Positions 31,436 through 43,797 of a DNA stretch of 64,000 nucleotides are shown piece by piece. The DNA comes from Serripes groenlandicus (lineage: Eukaryota; Mollusca; Bivalvia; Cardiida; Cardiidae). Below the pieces are notes generated by a model, which saw nothing but the letters and a program-made list of their open reading frames with translations, was not told the DNA's origin and did no database searches. A program made the position numbers and the translations under genes. Numbering within the stretch: position 1 is the first letter of the stretch; every line of letters begins with the position of its first letter. The DNA is taken from NCBI GenBank assembly GCA_031761405.1, contig JASEVX010000007.1, forward strand, positions 26,128,859-26,192,858, written 5' to 3'.

Positions 31436-31741
31436 TTATTCTGCCTCTAAGATGATGCACAGTTTGTCTATTGGTCGCTTAAGCACATTTGTAGCTGTTT
31501 TCACGTTCACCTGGCGTACATAGCCGGTACGGTCGGGCATTGTCTCTACGATCACCCCCATTGGCCAGGAACTCCTCGGTGCCGATAAGCACGACATCTC
31601 CCACTCGACTATTCCTTCGTTGCACGTGCCACTTCTGTCGCTCTTGAAGCAACGGTAAGTATTCCCGAACCCAGCGCTACCAAAACAAGTTTGCCATGTA
31701 TTGGACTTGTCTCCACCGTCTCCTGCAGTATCTACTATCAT
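31436..31741 (-). pseudogene. BEL/Pao integrase C-terminal segment, copy 1
   Basis: Only the last 50 or so codons (from about 31590 down) are meaningful. They carry [19 protein letters not shown] and RPIDKLCIILE, matching the usual end of BEL/Pao integrases (the domain often listed as DUF5641). The preceding piece of the domain, about 31676-31590, stays in the frame of the 810-codon segment after its TAG. So this end is separated by one stop and one frameshift. Confidence 0.8.
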
Positions 31742-34109
31742 TCTTATTGAACAGCCCAGGAGGTAAGTTTGGATTCTGAGCCAGCAGCAGCAGATGGTTG
31801 GGAGTAAGCGCTTCTAGGTCGTCGCTACTGTCTGAGATTCTGGTTATTGGCCTGCTGTTAAGAACAGCCTCAACTTCACATAAGAGAGTTTGCAGTCCTT
31901 CATCATTGAGTACTTGCTCTCGTAGCGTACTATTCATGGCACTTCTGACCGACCTGATTAATCTCTCCCACACGCCACCATGATGCGATCCCGTAGGAGG
32001 ATTAAATTTCCACTGAATGTCTTTTTGGAGCATTGCTTGTTCCACCTGGTCACAGTTCCATTCACTAATAGACTGGCGCAGCTCCCTCTCGGCACCAACA
32101 CAATTAGTACCATTGTCCGAGCGCATGACTTGCACTTGTCCCCGACGTGCCACAAACCTGCGTAAAGCGTTTATGTATGAATCAGTGTCCAATGAATAGG
32201 CAACCTCCAAATGCACAGCTCTACTAGCCAAGCAGGTAAATATTACACCATACCGCTTAACTCTGCTGCGCTTCTGTTTAACCTCAAATGGTCCAAAGTA
32301 GTCTACACCGACCCTTGTGAAAGGTGGCTCATCTGGAGTCACACGGTCCTCTGGTAAGATGGCCATCTTCTGCTCCCCAACTGGAGACCTGTACTTGCGA
32401 CAAGTGACACACTTACTGAGCAGTTTTCTGATGGCGGATGGGGCCCTGACTACCCAAAAATGTTGTCTTAAAGCAGCTAGTGTGTGGTTCCTTCCTGCAT
32501 GCATGAGATCTTCGTGAAATTGTCGGAGTACTAGCGTTGTCAAAGGATGTTCTTTAGGAAGTATGGCAGGATGTTTGCTTTCCGCTGGCACACAAGAATT
32601 TTGAAGGCGACCGCCTACCCTTAAAACTCCATTCTTCAGAATCGGATCTAATTTTCTTATACTACTGTCTTTTTTCACATGAGATTGGCCTTTCTCCAAA
32701 GACTTTATCTCTTGGTTGACAACCTGCAATTGTACGTATGCAATGATGGAAGTTTCTGCTCGACTCAAATCACTGGTTGTGACTTTGCGCTGATTCCCAT
32801 CTTCGATTGACTTTAATGAGAAATCATTTTTGCATCTGACACGCCTGAGCAGCTCATCTCTTATCTTCAAAATCCAGGCGATGCTTCTTTTCAGCTTGTA
32901 CCAGGATGAGTACCGATGAATCAACTGGTCAATCAAATCCGAATTTGCTGTGGAATTGTTCTGGTTCACCCTAATGCTTCTTACTACAGCCTTCTTTACT
33001 TCTGGGTCATCTTGAACGGGCTTATGAACATCTTTTGGCGTGGTAGGCCAATCGTCTTCACTCAGATACAGGAAAGATGGTGCTTCTATCCACTGTTTCG
33101 TCCATCTAGCTTGATTGATAGACATGCCCCTAGATGCTACATCAGCAGGGTTGAGTTTTGTGCCTACATAACGCCATTCTTCTGGTAAAGAGCCTTCGTG
33201 TATCACTGTCAAGCGATTGGCTACGAAGGTATGAAATCTGGTTGTGGAGTTTCTTATGTACCTTAAAACAGTCATGCTATCAGTCCAAAATACTGTTTTG
33301 TCAATTTTCACATCTAGCTCGCTCTTCAACATCTTGTCAGTTCTTACTGCGATTGTGGCAGCCGTAAGCTCAAGACGGGGCACAGTTATTTTCTTCAATG
33401 GAGCAACACGTGACTTTCCAATCACGAATGTACAATGCACTCTACCCTCGTTACTGTTCATACGCATGTATGTGACCATCCCATAGCCCCTTTCGCTAGC
33501 GTCTGCAAAATGGTGCAATTCCACAGATCTCACGGTACCAAACTTGGGTGGCTTGAAACATCTGCTGACCTGGAAGTCAGACAGATTTCGAACATCCTGG
33601 AGCCACTTACACCATGTCTCTTTACACCTTTCTGGAATAGGGTCATCCCAACCTAGTTCAAGCTGGCACAATTCTTGTAACAATGCTTTGGCGTATAACA
33701 AAAGCGGAACCAAGAAACCCAGAGGGTCGTATATACTACTCACTGTAGAGAGAATACCCCGGCGAGTATACAAATGGTCCTTAATGTTCACTGTGAAACT
33801 GAAGGTATCATATTCTGTGCACCAGCTAATGCCTAGTGACCTTTCTACGGGTAAAACTTCTTGATCCAGGTCCAAGTCTGCGATTTCCTTGGATCTCTCT
33901 GAAGCTGGAATGTGACTCATGACCTCTCTGTCATTGCTGATCCACTTGGAGATATGGAAACCACCATTACTAAGTACTGCTTGTAAATCGTCTACCATAG
34001 ATACAGCTTTGTTAACTGTTTGTACGGACTTCAAGCAGTCATCTACGTAGAAATGTCGTAATACGGTATTAACGACATCTTCGTTGAAACGCCCTTGCTG
34101 GTCGAGCAC
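31677..34109 (-). pseudogene. BEL/Pao pol: RT palm, RNase H, integrase, copy 1
   Basis: This 810-codon segment holds, in order: the RT catalytic box YVDD (residues 21-24), the connection region, RNase H with FADAS (about 201), PRLEL (about 245), WTDS (275) and NPADVASRG (320), a zinc-binding integrase region with HEDLMHAG (532) and CVTC (567), and the integrase core with D603, D665 and E715. All catalytic residues I can place are present. The segment ends at TAG (31679-31677) inside the C-terminal domain. Upstream, near 34165, it is out of frame with the rest of the RT. It makes no complete polyprotein as it stands. Confidence 0.93.
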
Positions 34110-34504
34110 TGCTTGTCGGAGAGCATAATTTGCACAGCTTGGAGAAGATGTAGAACCGAATAATGGACTTTCATCTGGTATTCCACCACAGGGTTTTCTG
34201 AATCACCGTCTTTCCACCATAGGAAACGCTGGAAGCTTCTGTGTTTGGGCGTTACATGTACTTGATAAAACATACTTTCTATGTCACCCATAATCGCTAC
34301 TTTTTCCTGCCTGAATCTGATCAGGGTACCAATGAGAGAGCTTGTAAGATTCGGTCCCTGTAACAATTGATCGTTGAGGGATATTCCTCCATATCTTGCT
34401 GCACAGTCGAAGACGACCCTTATCTTATTCTTCTTAGGATGGTACACGCCATGATGTGGTAAGTACCAAGTCTGACCATCTTCAGATTTTTCCTCTGACA
34501 ACAC
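34043..34504 (-). pseudogene. BEL/Pao RT fingers and palm, copy 1
   Basis: Follows the Gag-protease frame in the same register after one TGA. It carries WYLPHHGVYHPKKNKIRVVF and MGDIESMFYQV, the fingers and motif A region of BEL/Pao RT. After KVH the frame is wrong. Meaningful sequence continues one frame over, in the 810-codon segment, so there is a single-base indel near 34165. Confidence 0.88.
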
Positions 34505-34516
34505 TCTTTCGGCATA

Positions 34517-37180
34517 TCACTTGTTGATTACTTTGTTCATAAATTCTTTGTATTCTTCGCAAAACTTTGCGTCTTTATTAAAGCGCTTGGAGAGCATCGT
34601 CAACCTTTGATCCGCTTGTTTTCTATTATTTGGCATTTTTACTTGCTTTGATTTAAATGGCAAATCAATTACGTAATGACCGTTCTCTTTTGAAATAGTC
34701 TTTGACATTATGTCCATGAAACACCGGTCTTCTCTAGAGGGCTCTGGCTTGTCGTCAATTGTCCGCTCAAAGAAGTCTCTGTTAAAGTGGTCTCGAAGCT
34801 GATCTTCCAACGACGGATTTGTCATGATAAAGTTTGATCTGACCATATGGCTGGTACTGTCATCTGAGATATCTAGAGGACCGTTTACTACCCATCCGAA
34901 AATCGTCTTTATAGCAAAAGGACCACCGTTTTCACTTGGAATAATATCCCACGGTTCCATTGCCTTTGGTACATTAATGCCAATAAGCAGGTCAACTTCG
35001 CTGTCGATTCTTTCAACCGGTATGTTTCTAAGATGGGGCCAGCTTGCTATATCTTCTTCAGTTACTACTTCAATCTTTGAAAACGGCAATGACTTTTGTG
35101 TAAACACTGGTGGTAAATCAAGCGTATTATCGCCGTTCATGGAACTGATTTCAAGTTCACGAATCTCACGAGTCTCCTGCATCTTATCTTCTCCAATAGT
35201 CACCAAGTTAAGTCTTGTTCTTTTACCTTCAACACCTAGCAAGTCAATAATTCTGTCCGAGCAGAAAGTTGCTGTGCTACCAGAGTCTAGAAAAGCGTAT
35301 GTTGTCACAAACTTGTCACTACGTTTATGTTTCAGCCTTACAGGTATGACTGGCAATGCTTGCACTCCAGCCACCGTAGACGCTGCATAGGAACTGGCTT
35401 TGGCTGAGGCAGCGTCTTCAAAATTGTTACTACGCCTGGCTCCTTGTTGGTCTCTATTATCACCATTGCGGGGCTCTACATGAAGAATGGTGGGGTGAGG
35501 CCGTTTACACTTCGCACAAACAAGTTTGTTTTTGCATGACCCTTTCATATGACCTGTCCTTATGCATGCAAAACACAGTCCCTTTGACTTCAGAAAAGAG
35601 TACCTGTCTGTTAAAGCTGTCTGAGGAATGTTAGTACAGTTCTCTAGATTATGTTGACCATCACAGAACAAGCATGTTTTGACTAATGCTTGACTGCAAG
35701 CACTGGTGCTGTCGGTTTTGACCACAGTTGCAAGGCTCTTACTGCACTTCTTCCCTCTCTGTTCATTGTATGATTTTTTAGCTGGACCAGAGGAACTAAT
35801 AACTTCTTTCCCGTACACTGGATCATTTGCCTTCTTGGCCTCATTTCTAACAAACACAACGAGATGTTCAAATGTCACAGTTTTGTCCTTTGATCTTAAA
35901 TCATACACCAAATTTCTCCACTTATCATGCATGTAGTAAGGTAGTTTCTGAATAATAACTTTCAAGTTTTCTGAGTACTCGAGAACCTTTATAGCGTCTG
36001 CACTCTCGACTGCGTATAAACACTCGCGCAAAAATATCGCGTATTCGTCAAGCCCTTTAGCTTGATCTTGCTTGATCACTGGCCATTCGAGTGCTTTCTT
36101 GACGTATGCTCTAGCAATAACGTCTGAGTCACCGTATCGTTCTTGAAATTCACTTAAGCTGGCTTTGTAACCCCTTTTTGCCTCCAAGTTGGAATAGCCT
36201 GCCACAATTTTGTGAGCTTCTCCATAAGTGAATTGCAGTAAAAAGTTCAACCTTTCATCAAAAGAATCTGTATTTGCAGATACACGTGTATTGAAATGTC
36301 TTATAAAGCGTGTATACTCTAGTGGATTACCACTGAATTTCTGTATTTCTGCTTTCGGTTTGTTAAGTTCCTTTGATACATGCAGGAGTCCAAAAGTCAC
36401 TTGCTTTGCCTGTTCACTTTGCTGATTAGGCTCTACCGGTTCAACAGGCTTTGTGAGACGCGTTTCCGTCTTAATTTCATTCTTGAACATTTCTGTCCAA
36501 ATCGTATCACTATTCTGTTTTACTTTATCAACACCAATATTCATCATATCCTCCACGTACTGATCCTCCATCATACTTTTCTCCAACTGTTCTATAACCT
36601 TTGCTTTGGCATCACTGATTTTTAACTCAGTCTTTAAAGTGTATGCTTCTTCCTTTTGCTGCAACTTAAACTTTTCCTCCTCGAGTTTTTGTTTTTCTGC
36701 GAGTGTTTCTGTTTTAGCAATTAACTCTGCTTTTCTCTGACTTTCTTTTAAGAGAGCCGCTGACAACATGCTCGATACACTGGAGCTAGCACCGAACCGC
36801 GAGTTTAAAGATTTAGAATCGTGTCTGTCAGCGAACAATCTTGACTTTCGCGAAACAAAGCTCACTGCCCTTTCCTTTAGTTCCAGAAATTTCTGTAAGG
36901 ATTCTTCGATTGGTTCATTGTCTTCTATCTTTTGTTCTTCACTCAACAATTGTTGGTATTCACCATGCGACTCTATAAACTGTTCGTAATTGTTAAGCCA
37001 GTCTGCGTGTTCTGATTTTACTGATGTAAGTTCACCGTCACTTTCAATTAATCCCTCTAGGTATTCAGACTGACATTTTAACCTTCTCAAAAGTTTATTT
37101 CTTTCAACTCTTTTCAAGTCCACCACGTAATGAAGACCCTTATCTGTCATTGTTCTTTGGCGTTGTTTTTCTTCATCCAT
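34517..37180 (-). CDS. BEL/Pao Gag-protease (887 codons), copy 1
   Basis: ATG at 37180, 26 bases inside the 5' LTR edge. Residues 1-130 are highly charged. Residues 140-205 look like a coiled coil rich in K and E. Residues 280-430 match the capsid-like region of BEL/Pao Gag (the DUF1759 type, with KFSGNPLEYTRFIRHF). Three cysteine-histidine motifs follow at about 503-566 (CLFCDGQHNLENC, CFACIRTGHMKGSC, CAKCKRPHPTILH). The aspartic protease has AFLDSGSTATF at about 629-639 and LLIGINVP at 731-738. After residue 830 the N-terminal part of RT begins. TGA at 34519-34517 then stops it inside RT; in relatives the frame continues here. Confidence 0.93.
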   Translation of the reverse strand: MDEEKQRQRTMTDKGLHYVVDLKRVERNKLLRRLKCQSEYLEGLIESDGELTSVKSEHADWLNNYEQFIESHGEYQQLLSEEQKIEDNEPIEESLQKFLELKERAVSFVSRKSRLFADRHDSKSLNSRFGASSSVSSMLSAALLKESQRKAELIAKTETLAEKQKLEEEKFKLQQKEEAYTLKTELKISDAKAKVIEQLEKSMMEDQYVEDMMNIGVDKVKQNSDTIWTEMFKNEIKTETRLTKPVEPVEPNQQSEQAKQVTFGLLHVSKELNKPKAEIQKFSGNPLEYTRFIRHFNTRVSANTDSFDERLNFLLQFTYGEAHKIVAGYSNLEAKRGYKASLSEFQERYGDSDVIARAYVKKALEWPVIKQDQAKGLDEYAIFLRECLYAVESADAIKVLEYSENLKVIIQKLPYYMHDKWRNLVYDLRSKDKTVTFEHLVVFVRNEAKKANDPVYGKEVISSSGPAKKSYNEQRGKKCSKSLATVVKTDSTSACSQALVKTCLFCDGQHNLENCTNIPQTALTDRYSFLKSKGLCFACIRTGHMKGSCKNKLVCAKCKRPHPTILHVEPRNGDNRDQQGARRSNNFEDAASAKASSYAASTVAGVQALPVIPVRLKHKRSDKFVTTYAFLDSGSTATFCSDRIIDLLGVEGKRTRLNLVTIGEDKMQETREIRELEISSMNGDNTLDLPPVFTQKSLPFSKIEVVTEEDIASWPHLRNIPVERIDSEVDLLIGINVPKAMEPWDIIPSENGGPFAIKTIFGWVVNGPLDISDDSTSHMVRSNFIMTNPSLEDQLRDHFNRDFFERTIDDKPEPSREDRCFMDIMSKTISKENGHYVIDLPFKSKQVKMPNNRKQADQRLTMLSKRFNKDAKFCEEYKEFMNKVINK

Positions 37181-37206
37181 GTCGAATCATGTAATTGTTC
37201 ATATCA

Positions 37207-38031
37207 TGTGCGGGCCTCTTGGGGGAGAATATGAAGACACGCCTGAATCGGTTTTCTAATTATTTATTCGCCTCTTCCCATTCCAGTGAAACCATGGGTA
37301 AAGTACGATGAAGTTGTATAAACATCAACTCAACTGTGTAATCATTCAACAAGTCAGTTGCATTGACATAACGCCAACCGCATTAAAAGTTTAAACCCAG
37401 ATATACATGGAAAATGCTTTACATTTATGTGTACGTGTACTTATGTGTACACGTACACAAACACAGTTTACATTTATGTGTACATGTACACTAACATAGC
37501 AAACATAGATCTGTGAGCAATAAAGTAAGAACTCTAAGGAAAATCGTCAACAATTAGTCACACACACACCATACCTTAATAGACCTAAATCTATATGTGA
37601 TGCATAAAATCTTATGTTGCGAACTGTAGAACTTGAAACATTGATTTAATTTTTTGCATTATCAAAGTGAAAGTAGAGCTTGTTTACCATACGATGCAAA
37701 GCATCGACGCCAAATCCAGCACAACAAACCTTGAACAACAAATGCAAAAATACGGACAGCGCAGTTGCAAAAACCTGAAACCTTTATCAATCATACTACC
37801 GTACCAATTTTATGAAATCCGTCCTATGAAACATGAAATTTGAGTTTTTCTAGTAAAGATTTCTTCCCCACGACTATGCACAAGACTTAAACCGGAAACA
37901 ACAAATCAGCTGTGCGCGCTCCAATCAAATAGCTTGATTTAATCGCGGTAAATATAATCTTGCATACACACATTCGTCCCATACAATGTTCACACCAAAC
38001 AATCTCGTAACCAAGCATTTCTGCGCCTACA
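37207..38031 (-). repeat. BEL/Pao 5' LTR, copy 1 (825 bp)
   Basis: Begins TGTAGGCGC on the minus strand at 38031 and ends GCCCGCACA at 37207. It lacks about 335 bases present in the 3' LTR. The joint reads GATGAAGTTGTATAAAC. Confidence 0.92.
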
Positions 38032-38035
38032 TTAT

Positions 38036-39209
38036 CACATCTAATCCTGTAGGTAACTAATCGGTATGGGTTGCATAATAATTTCTTCGGTTTCAAATGC
38101 ATGTTTATAAAAAGTAGATAACTTTATTAATGTTTTTGATACTAGAATTCATAACTTCGATAAATTTATTCATACTGGGGGTGTTGAAAGTAATATTTGT
38201 GAATACATTTTGTTCTAAATTCATTTAGTCAAATAAGAGTAAAGTGATACTTATCTTCTATATCATTTAATGAGCACAGTTCGCAATACCGTTAATTAAA
38301 GTATATGTTTGTATATCTACATGTACTATAGTCCTTAATCAAAACTTTGTTTGCGTAGAAATGAGTGTATACCATCACCAGAATGTATTGAATATATGAC
38401 ATTGAGTTTAAATGCATTGTGTATGTGTATAGGATACACTGGAAATGATTGACTTGATCACTTTTAGTAGTTTGACCTTGTTTGAAAGTGAAAGTAGAAA
38501 ATGCTAAACACCGGTTTTGTCCGGGCCCAAGTTGGTCCAAAATGACGGTCACCATTTTCGCCTGTTGAGTTCTTTCTTGCATAATGCATGACTCCACATT
38601 TTCTTTGGATTGTTTTAAAGCTAGGAGGTAACTCTTTTCAATGATATATGGTGTTCTACATGAGAAACGCTTTGAAAGTGTGACAATTGAGGACTGAAAC
38701 TGGTCGATTTACATGGAAACAAAGAAGGATTTATTTTTTGTGTATTGTAACCTGTACCAGTTTCTTTTTTCAAGTCATGTGAAGATAATCTAATTTTACT
38801 AATAATATTTCGTTGTTTTTTACTTTAATTAACAATTATGTAACTAGCTCGTTCGTTATTATTTTTGATATAGCAGCATGTTTTCAAAGATGAGTTAACT
38901 TTTATACTGCTATTCCAGGTACTGATATCGTTTTTATTCTGTTTGGGAAATACAGGTGCAAAACTATGTATGTTTATTGATTCTCGATAAAGCCAAATCT
39001 CGTTAAAACCAGACATTTCTAGCAATTGTTTAAACTTATTACACCAGCATTTTACCTTTGGTTTAGGTTCAATTTCCATTATTTGTTTTTTTATGATTGA
39101 AGCTCAAATATAAATATCTTCCTTTTTATGAAAATGTTTAACCAATATTTAATAATTCGTTCTTTTCTTCCTATACTTAATGGGAATCTGCCTATTTCTG
39201 ATAGAAGAG
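38036..39209 (-). mobile_element. LINE ORF2 3' portion, copy 1, cut by the duplication junction
   Basis: On the minus strand from 39209: LLSEIGRFPLSIGRKERIIK, KYWLNIF, MEIEPKPKVKCWCNKFKQLL with GFNEIWLYRE (39079-38825), QRNIISKIRLSSHDLKKETG, then an unrelated insertion of about 430 bp (38315-38745), then ELCSLNDIEDKYHFTLI (about 38305-38250) and FIEVMNSSIKNINKVIYF. The BEL element sits next to its 3' part. The 5' side is lost here at the junction but continues intact in copy 2 (53487 onward). Confidence 0.82.
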
Positions 39210-39385
39210 CTAAAATAGCATCAAATAAATCGCATACATAAAAAGCTTAAATGTCAATTAAAAATATTCTCAGAACCCGTCGCTTTACTTCTTTTTAAAG
39301 ACTTTGCAGCTGTTAATGATTCTGTAACAGTTATACAACAGTGTTATTCTTCTAAACACCGACTCAAACATTCATTGTGATAGGA
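39210..39385 (-). mobile_element. LINE RT remnant, copy 2, cut at the junction
   Basis: Duplicate of 24931-25105. The part coding for FPDTWTED is absent because the unit starts inside the LINE. Confidence 0.8.
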
Positions 39386-39414
39386 AACCCATTTTATTAA
39401 TTTAAAATGACAAA

Positions 39415-39678
39415 TGAGCCGTCTCTCGAGAAAACCAACATTGTGGACTCTGCGTAATGTATCGACCAGGATAAGCATAAGTATGCCGCGCAGGCTTACC
39501 CTGGCAGACACTTTTCGCCTCCTGTAGATTTTCTGTTTTAGGAATAATTACTCTATACCTCTATCCCCCTGAGACGGAATGTGTCGGCCCGGATCAGTAT
39601 GCACGGACTGTACAGGCTGATCTGGGTCGACACATTACGCAGAGGACATTATGTTGGTTTTTCTCGCGAGACGGCTCA
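39415..39678. mobile_element. GCGAG-palindrome MITE, duplicate of 25136
   Basis: Same sequence with isolated changes (CCCCTGAGACGG here against CCCCTAAGACGG). Confidence 0.9.
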
Positions 39679-42600
39679 AATATGCCCAATCAGGGACGTA
39701 GATAAGATCTTCTCTACGTCCCTGCCAAATAAACCAGAAACATATATCAAGTTTGTTTGATCACGCTGTTTGATTAAATAGTGGCGAATGGTCAATAACA
39801 GGAACAAAATATTTGAAAAATTATCAAGAAAATGTATATAAGATATTTTCCTCTTTGATTGACAGACGAATTAACATAATGTGGTCGAGTTATAATAAGT
39901 TACTAGAAATAATTGCATCAGTATTACAGTCATTTGAGAGAAAACAAAATATAGAAGTAAATCAGAAATCATTAACGAATGTGACGAATTTGCTCAATGT
40001 GGGCATTTGGGCAATTTCCCCATTGATTTAATCTTAAGGCTGCAACTGAACCACAGCTAATCTACATAAAAATTGGTGTTCCTTTTGTAAAAATGTTTCT
40101 AAACACATATTGCCAAATTTTGAATTAAATTTTCATTTTCAGATTTAAGTAATTCAATAAATTCAATCATACTTGAATGTTTCAAATAATATTTTTGCTA
40201 TATAACATTCGAATATCAATAAACATTGGACAATCTTATAAAATGTGCATTTCATCTTCGAGTGTTTTACATTATTAACATTTTCTTTCATTAAAGCGAC
40301 TGAAATGCAGATGGCCAACTTTCGTTAAAAGGGAAAATTACAATTCAGTTTAATTGAATGTGGTGCATTAAAAGATGATCACCGACAGATTACATGACCA
40401 AAGAAACGTCGAAATAGTGCTGTTTTTGCTATTGTTTCCATCGCAAACTTTATCCCGTGGCTGACGGGATAAGTATATAAATATCTGTGTGTTTTCTAAA
40501 TACTCATATGTGACTTCATGAATCGTAACATGATCGTTTGCGGATGCGCATTAAAAGTAAAACAAGTTCAAATCGGATGCCATTATATCTCCGTAAGAGA
40601 ATATCAGCTCTTATTAATAAGCATATCAAAACTGACTTTAACTATGAAGCATACTTGACATAATAAGCAATAGCTAGTATCGATATCTGCTGACTCAGAT
40701 GCGTATTTCGGCACACAGTCTAAGGATTGAAACAGGCAGATATGGACGAAACAGAATTTAACAATCAGACAGAGTTTGTGTTTATTGTAATGCTAATGAA
40801 ATTGATGACGAATTTCACTTTATTTTGGAACGTGATATACATCTTCAAAATAGGCAAAAACATATAAACAAGAAATATTGGAAAACACCAAGAGTATATA
40901 AATTGTTTAGTTTGTTAAAATTCAGCAAAGAAAAATGAAGTATTTAATCTATGTGTTTATATTTATAAATGTTATAAAGAACGAAATGAACATCTTTATA
41001 ATAATGATTGATCAAATCAAACCATTTCTCTACATAATTTAATTTGATTGATCATCTTGTATGTTTTTTTTAATTTTATATATTTTATTTGTGAATATTT
41101 TGATTCGATATTTGTATGTATGTTTATAATCAATACATATGTTAGAAGTACTATATTCTAGGTTCTTGAAAGCGAGCCGCTTTTGAGAGACATAAACGCC
41201 ATATGTCAAAGCAAGCGAATCTAGGTGACTAATCAGACATAAAAAACATAATCGGAGCCGACAGCTTAGTTGCCAAATGCCTAATTGACATGCTGGTGTG
41301 TTCCCATGCTGGGGACTTTCGCTATTTTGCTTTCACGGTCATTTCACTGATCACGTGATAGTTGTAAAGTGGCCGTATGACGGAATACTCGGTTTGTAAA
41401 TAGGAATCGAATAGAATAGAATTTTATTAACGTATACATATAAATGTATCTTGTTACATACAAAACATTTTTACATAATATTTAACATCATGTGATAAAC
41501 AATACAAACTGACAAGTTCAAAGGAGAATGAACAGAAAGTTTAAATTTCATAAATATAGCTTAATAATAACACAGTTTATGCTAATATTGGCATGAAAAA
41601 ATAGTTATTATTGAAAAATATAAAAAAATATGATATAATAGGAAATCCTTCGTCGGAAGGACGAAACTGACCCCTGTTACTTTTATTCATAGAATCAATA
41701 ATATACATTTAAGGGCTATATCGAGTCGTATTTGATTTATGCAATTTTGGTCACCTGGACTTCAGTCGCTTTAAAGGTACTTCGTTTGCTTTGTGCCATC
41801 TTCCAGCTGCAACTTCTAGTATATGTGCAGAAACACGAACTCCTCGAAGAGCGATTCTTAATTTATGTTAATTGAAAGTTTATATTGTAATATTTAAGTT
41901 TTCCTTAAACGAAAGCATTTTAAATAAGTGACCTTACTTAACCCCAGTATTTGTTTGCGAAACTTAAAATTAATATTTTCTACCTTACTGCCTTATTTAT
42001 ACTACATACCCCACACCCTTAATTAAAGGGGCTGAACTTCATATGATAAGATAGCGAGAAAAAAAGAAAATTGTTAAAAATTGCTATTACCTTGATGTTT
42101 TTGCATGTAAGGCATTGAGATTTGTTGACTGATGTACTGTAGATTGTTCGTAGTTTTGCTTTGTAAAATCAGGGACGTAGATAATCTACGTCCCTGGTAA
42201 AACCTACAGGGTATGCATATCTAGTAAATCTAAAAATATCGCTGTACATTTATCACGTGTTCTTTACAATTGAGAGTGAAATTCGTGCACATGCGCATTA
42301 TCGAATGACGCTGTAAACATGAAAGATGCATCAGATATAATTATAAATTAATTGTTCTTTTTAAACTAAAACAACAAACGGTCCTGGATTGATGCAAACA
42401 ATGAACAATAACGAAGATGCTTACTTCTTCGATCCTCTACGAAAATGACGACGCCATTTTCTGTTGATAGCTTGAATTTGATGACATGACTTGATCGCAT
42501 GACCAGCCAGGTGCTCGCAAGAGGGAATTCCATGGCATTTTTAAACGGGAAAACACGGATCGGACGGTTTTTTCAAGTAAGCTAGCATGAAATAGTGGAC

Positions 42601-43792
42601 ATCTACGACCTTCTACAGCTTTCCATTACATATATATTGACAATTTTAAGATTAATTTGAATAAGTTTCAGATATAACGATTTGGGAACCATATGGAGTT
42701 CAGCACCTTTAATATGAAATTGGTTCTAAAAGCTTATAAAACGAATCAATTTGTTTGGAAATTGATATACTAGAGAGTTTCGCTATATACGAGAAACTTC
42801 GACAATACAATGCCTCAAATGTTGTATTAAAAGACCCCCTTGCTGTAAAAGTAACGCCAATATACTTGAAAATATTAACGACTTCGAGACAATCCTCTTT
42901 ATAATTGTTTATTTTTTATCTTTTTATTATTTTTATTATTTTTCCATTACATCTTTTTAACATAACATTAACTATATTTAGACACTATATTTAGACATTA
43001 ATCATTATAGCTCAAAGTCAAATAAAACAAACATAGTAACATACAGTGGAAATTGGCATGTACTATATTTACATGTATACACAACATTAAAGGTATAGAC
43101 GTTTGGTAAGAGCACATCAAGAGTCATGGCCATGCTTATTTGTTTTATGGTGCATAAGTACTCTTATTTAACAGCATGGGGCATTTGATTTTGAAAACAT
43201 TTGGTTTTTACGACATACATTAGCACCTATAATACCTTGTTTGATTTTAAGTATAAAATTAATAGATACATGTATACTAATAAGTCACATGATTGGAATC
43301 AACGAAAGATTCACATTGAAAGATTTGCAGTCACTTTTGAATGTGTTTACAATACAATCTTTCCTTTTGCGAGGGTAAAATGCATCCTTTCGAAAGTAAA
43401 GAGCCGCGATGCCCATGCGAAAGAAAAACCTAACACATCGTTGTTTAGAATGTCTTTTAGTCATGTAGTTGCTTTAAATACTAACGAGTATGACAAAGTC
43501 CTTTATTGAAACGAAATATAAAGGATCCATGTCATAGAAAGATGAATATATTTTGCATTGAGTGACACATTAAAGCATTATTGTCATGAATTCATGAATG
43601 AGCGAATGAACGGTTGAGTATATAATCAATTAGTTAATCAACCAATCAGTCACTCAACCACCCACTCAATATTTTAACAGATAATTTACAACAGGCGTAT
43701 TCTCATATACATATATACATTTAAATACTGTACTTTGGAAAACAAAACAATATAAACATTAAAACATAATTTATGGTTTGAAAACTCTATTA
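39679..43792. other. Gene-free stretch of copy 2
   Basis: Duplicate of 25400-29515, with palindromes at 39691-39724 and 42170-42196 and the tailed repeat at about 41400-41630. One GAATA unit of the tail is altered here (AATCGAATAGAATAG). Confidence 0.6.
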
Positions 43793-43797
43793 TTATC

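Larger units (their letters stand above)
29521..38031 (-). mobile_element. BEL/Pao LTR retrotransposon, copy 1 (8511 bp)
   Basis: Complete structure on the minus strand: 5' LTR 38031-37207, a Gag-protease frame 37180-34517, reverse transcriptase, RNase H and integrase 34504-31436 with breaks, 3' LTR 30680-29521. LTRs begin TGTAGGCGC and end GCCCGCACA (TG...CA). The target duplication TTATC is perfect at 29516-29520 and 38032-38036. A 5-bp duplication and this domain order (protease, RT, RNase H, integrase) are what is known for BEL/Pao. No env-like frame is seen. A purine-rich AGGGGCTGGTG precedes the 3' LTR. I could not identify the primer-binding tRNA. Breaks in pol make it non-autonomous. 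Confidence 0.95.
24931..39209. repeat. Tandem duplication, copy 1 (14,279 bp)
   Basis: The sequence starting CTAAAATAGCATCAAATAAA at 24931 starts again at 39210, and all landmarks in between recur at an offset of 14,277-14,279 bp. Copy 1 holds a LINE piece, a GCGAG MITE, two CAGGGACGTAGA palindromes, the BEL/Pao element at 29521-38031 and a second LINE piece. The copies are nearly identical: six residue differences in the 887-codon frame and four in the 810-codon frame. Confidence 0.97.

Noticed and set aside
34824..35390. 188-codon plus-strand gene (and duplicate at 49101-49667)
   Set aside because: Antisense shadow of the Gag-protease frame.
29521..38031. Endogenous retrovirus with envelope
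   Set aside because: No env-like frame follows integrase; domain order and 5-bp target duplication fit a BEL/Pao retrotransposon.
38292..38597. 101-codon minus-strand gene (also 52569-52874)
   Set aside because: Lies in the unrelated 430-bp insertion inside LINE sequence, starts without ATG and matches nothing.
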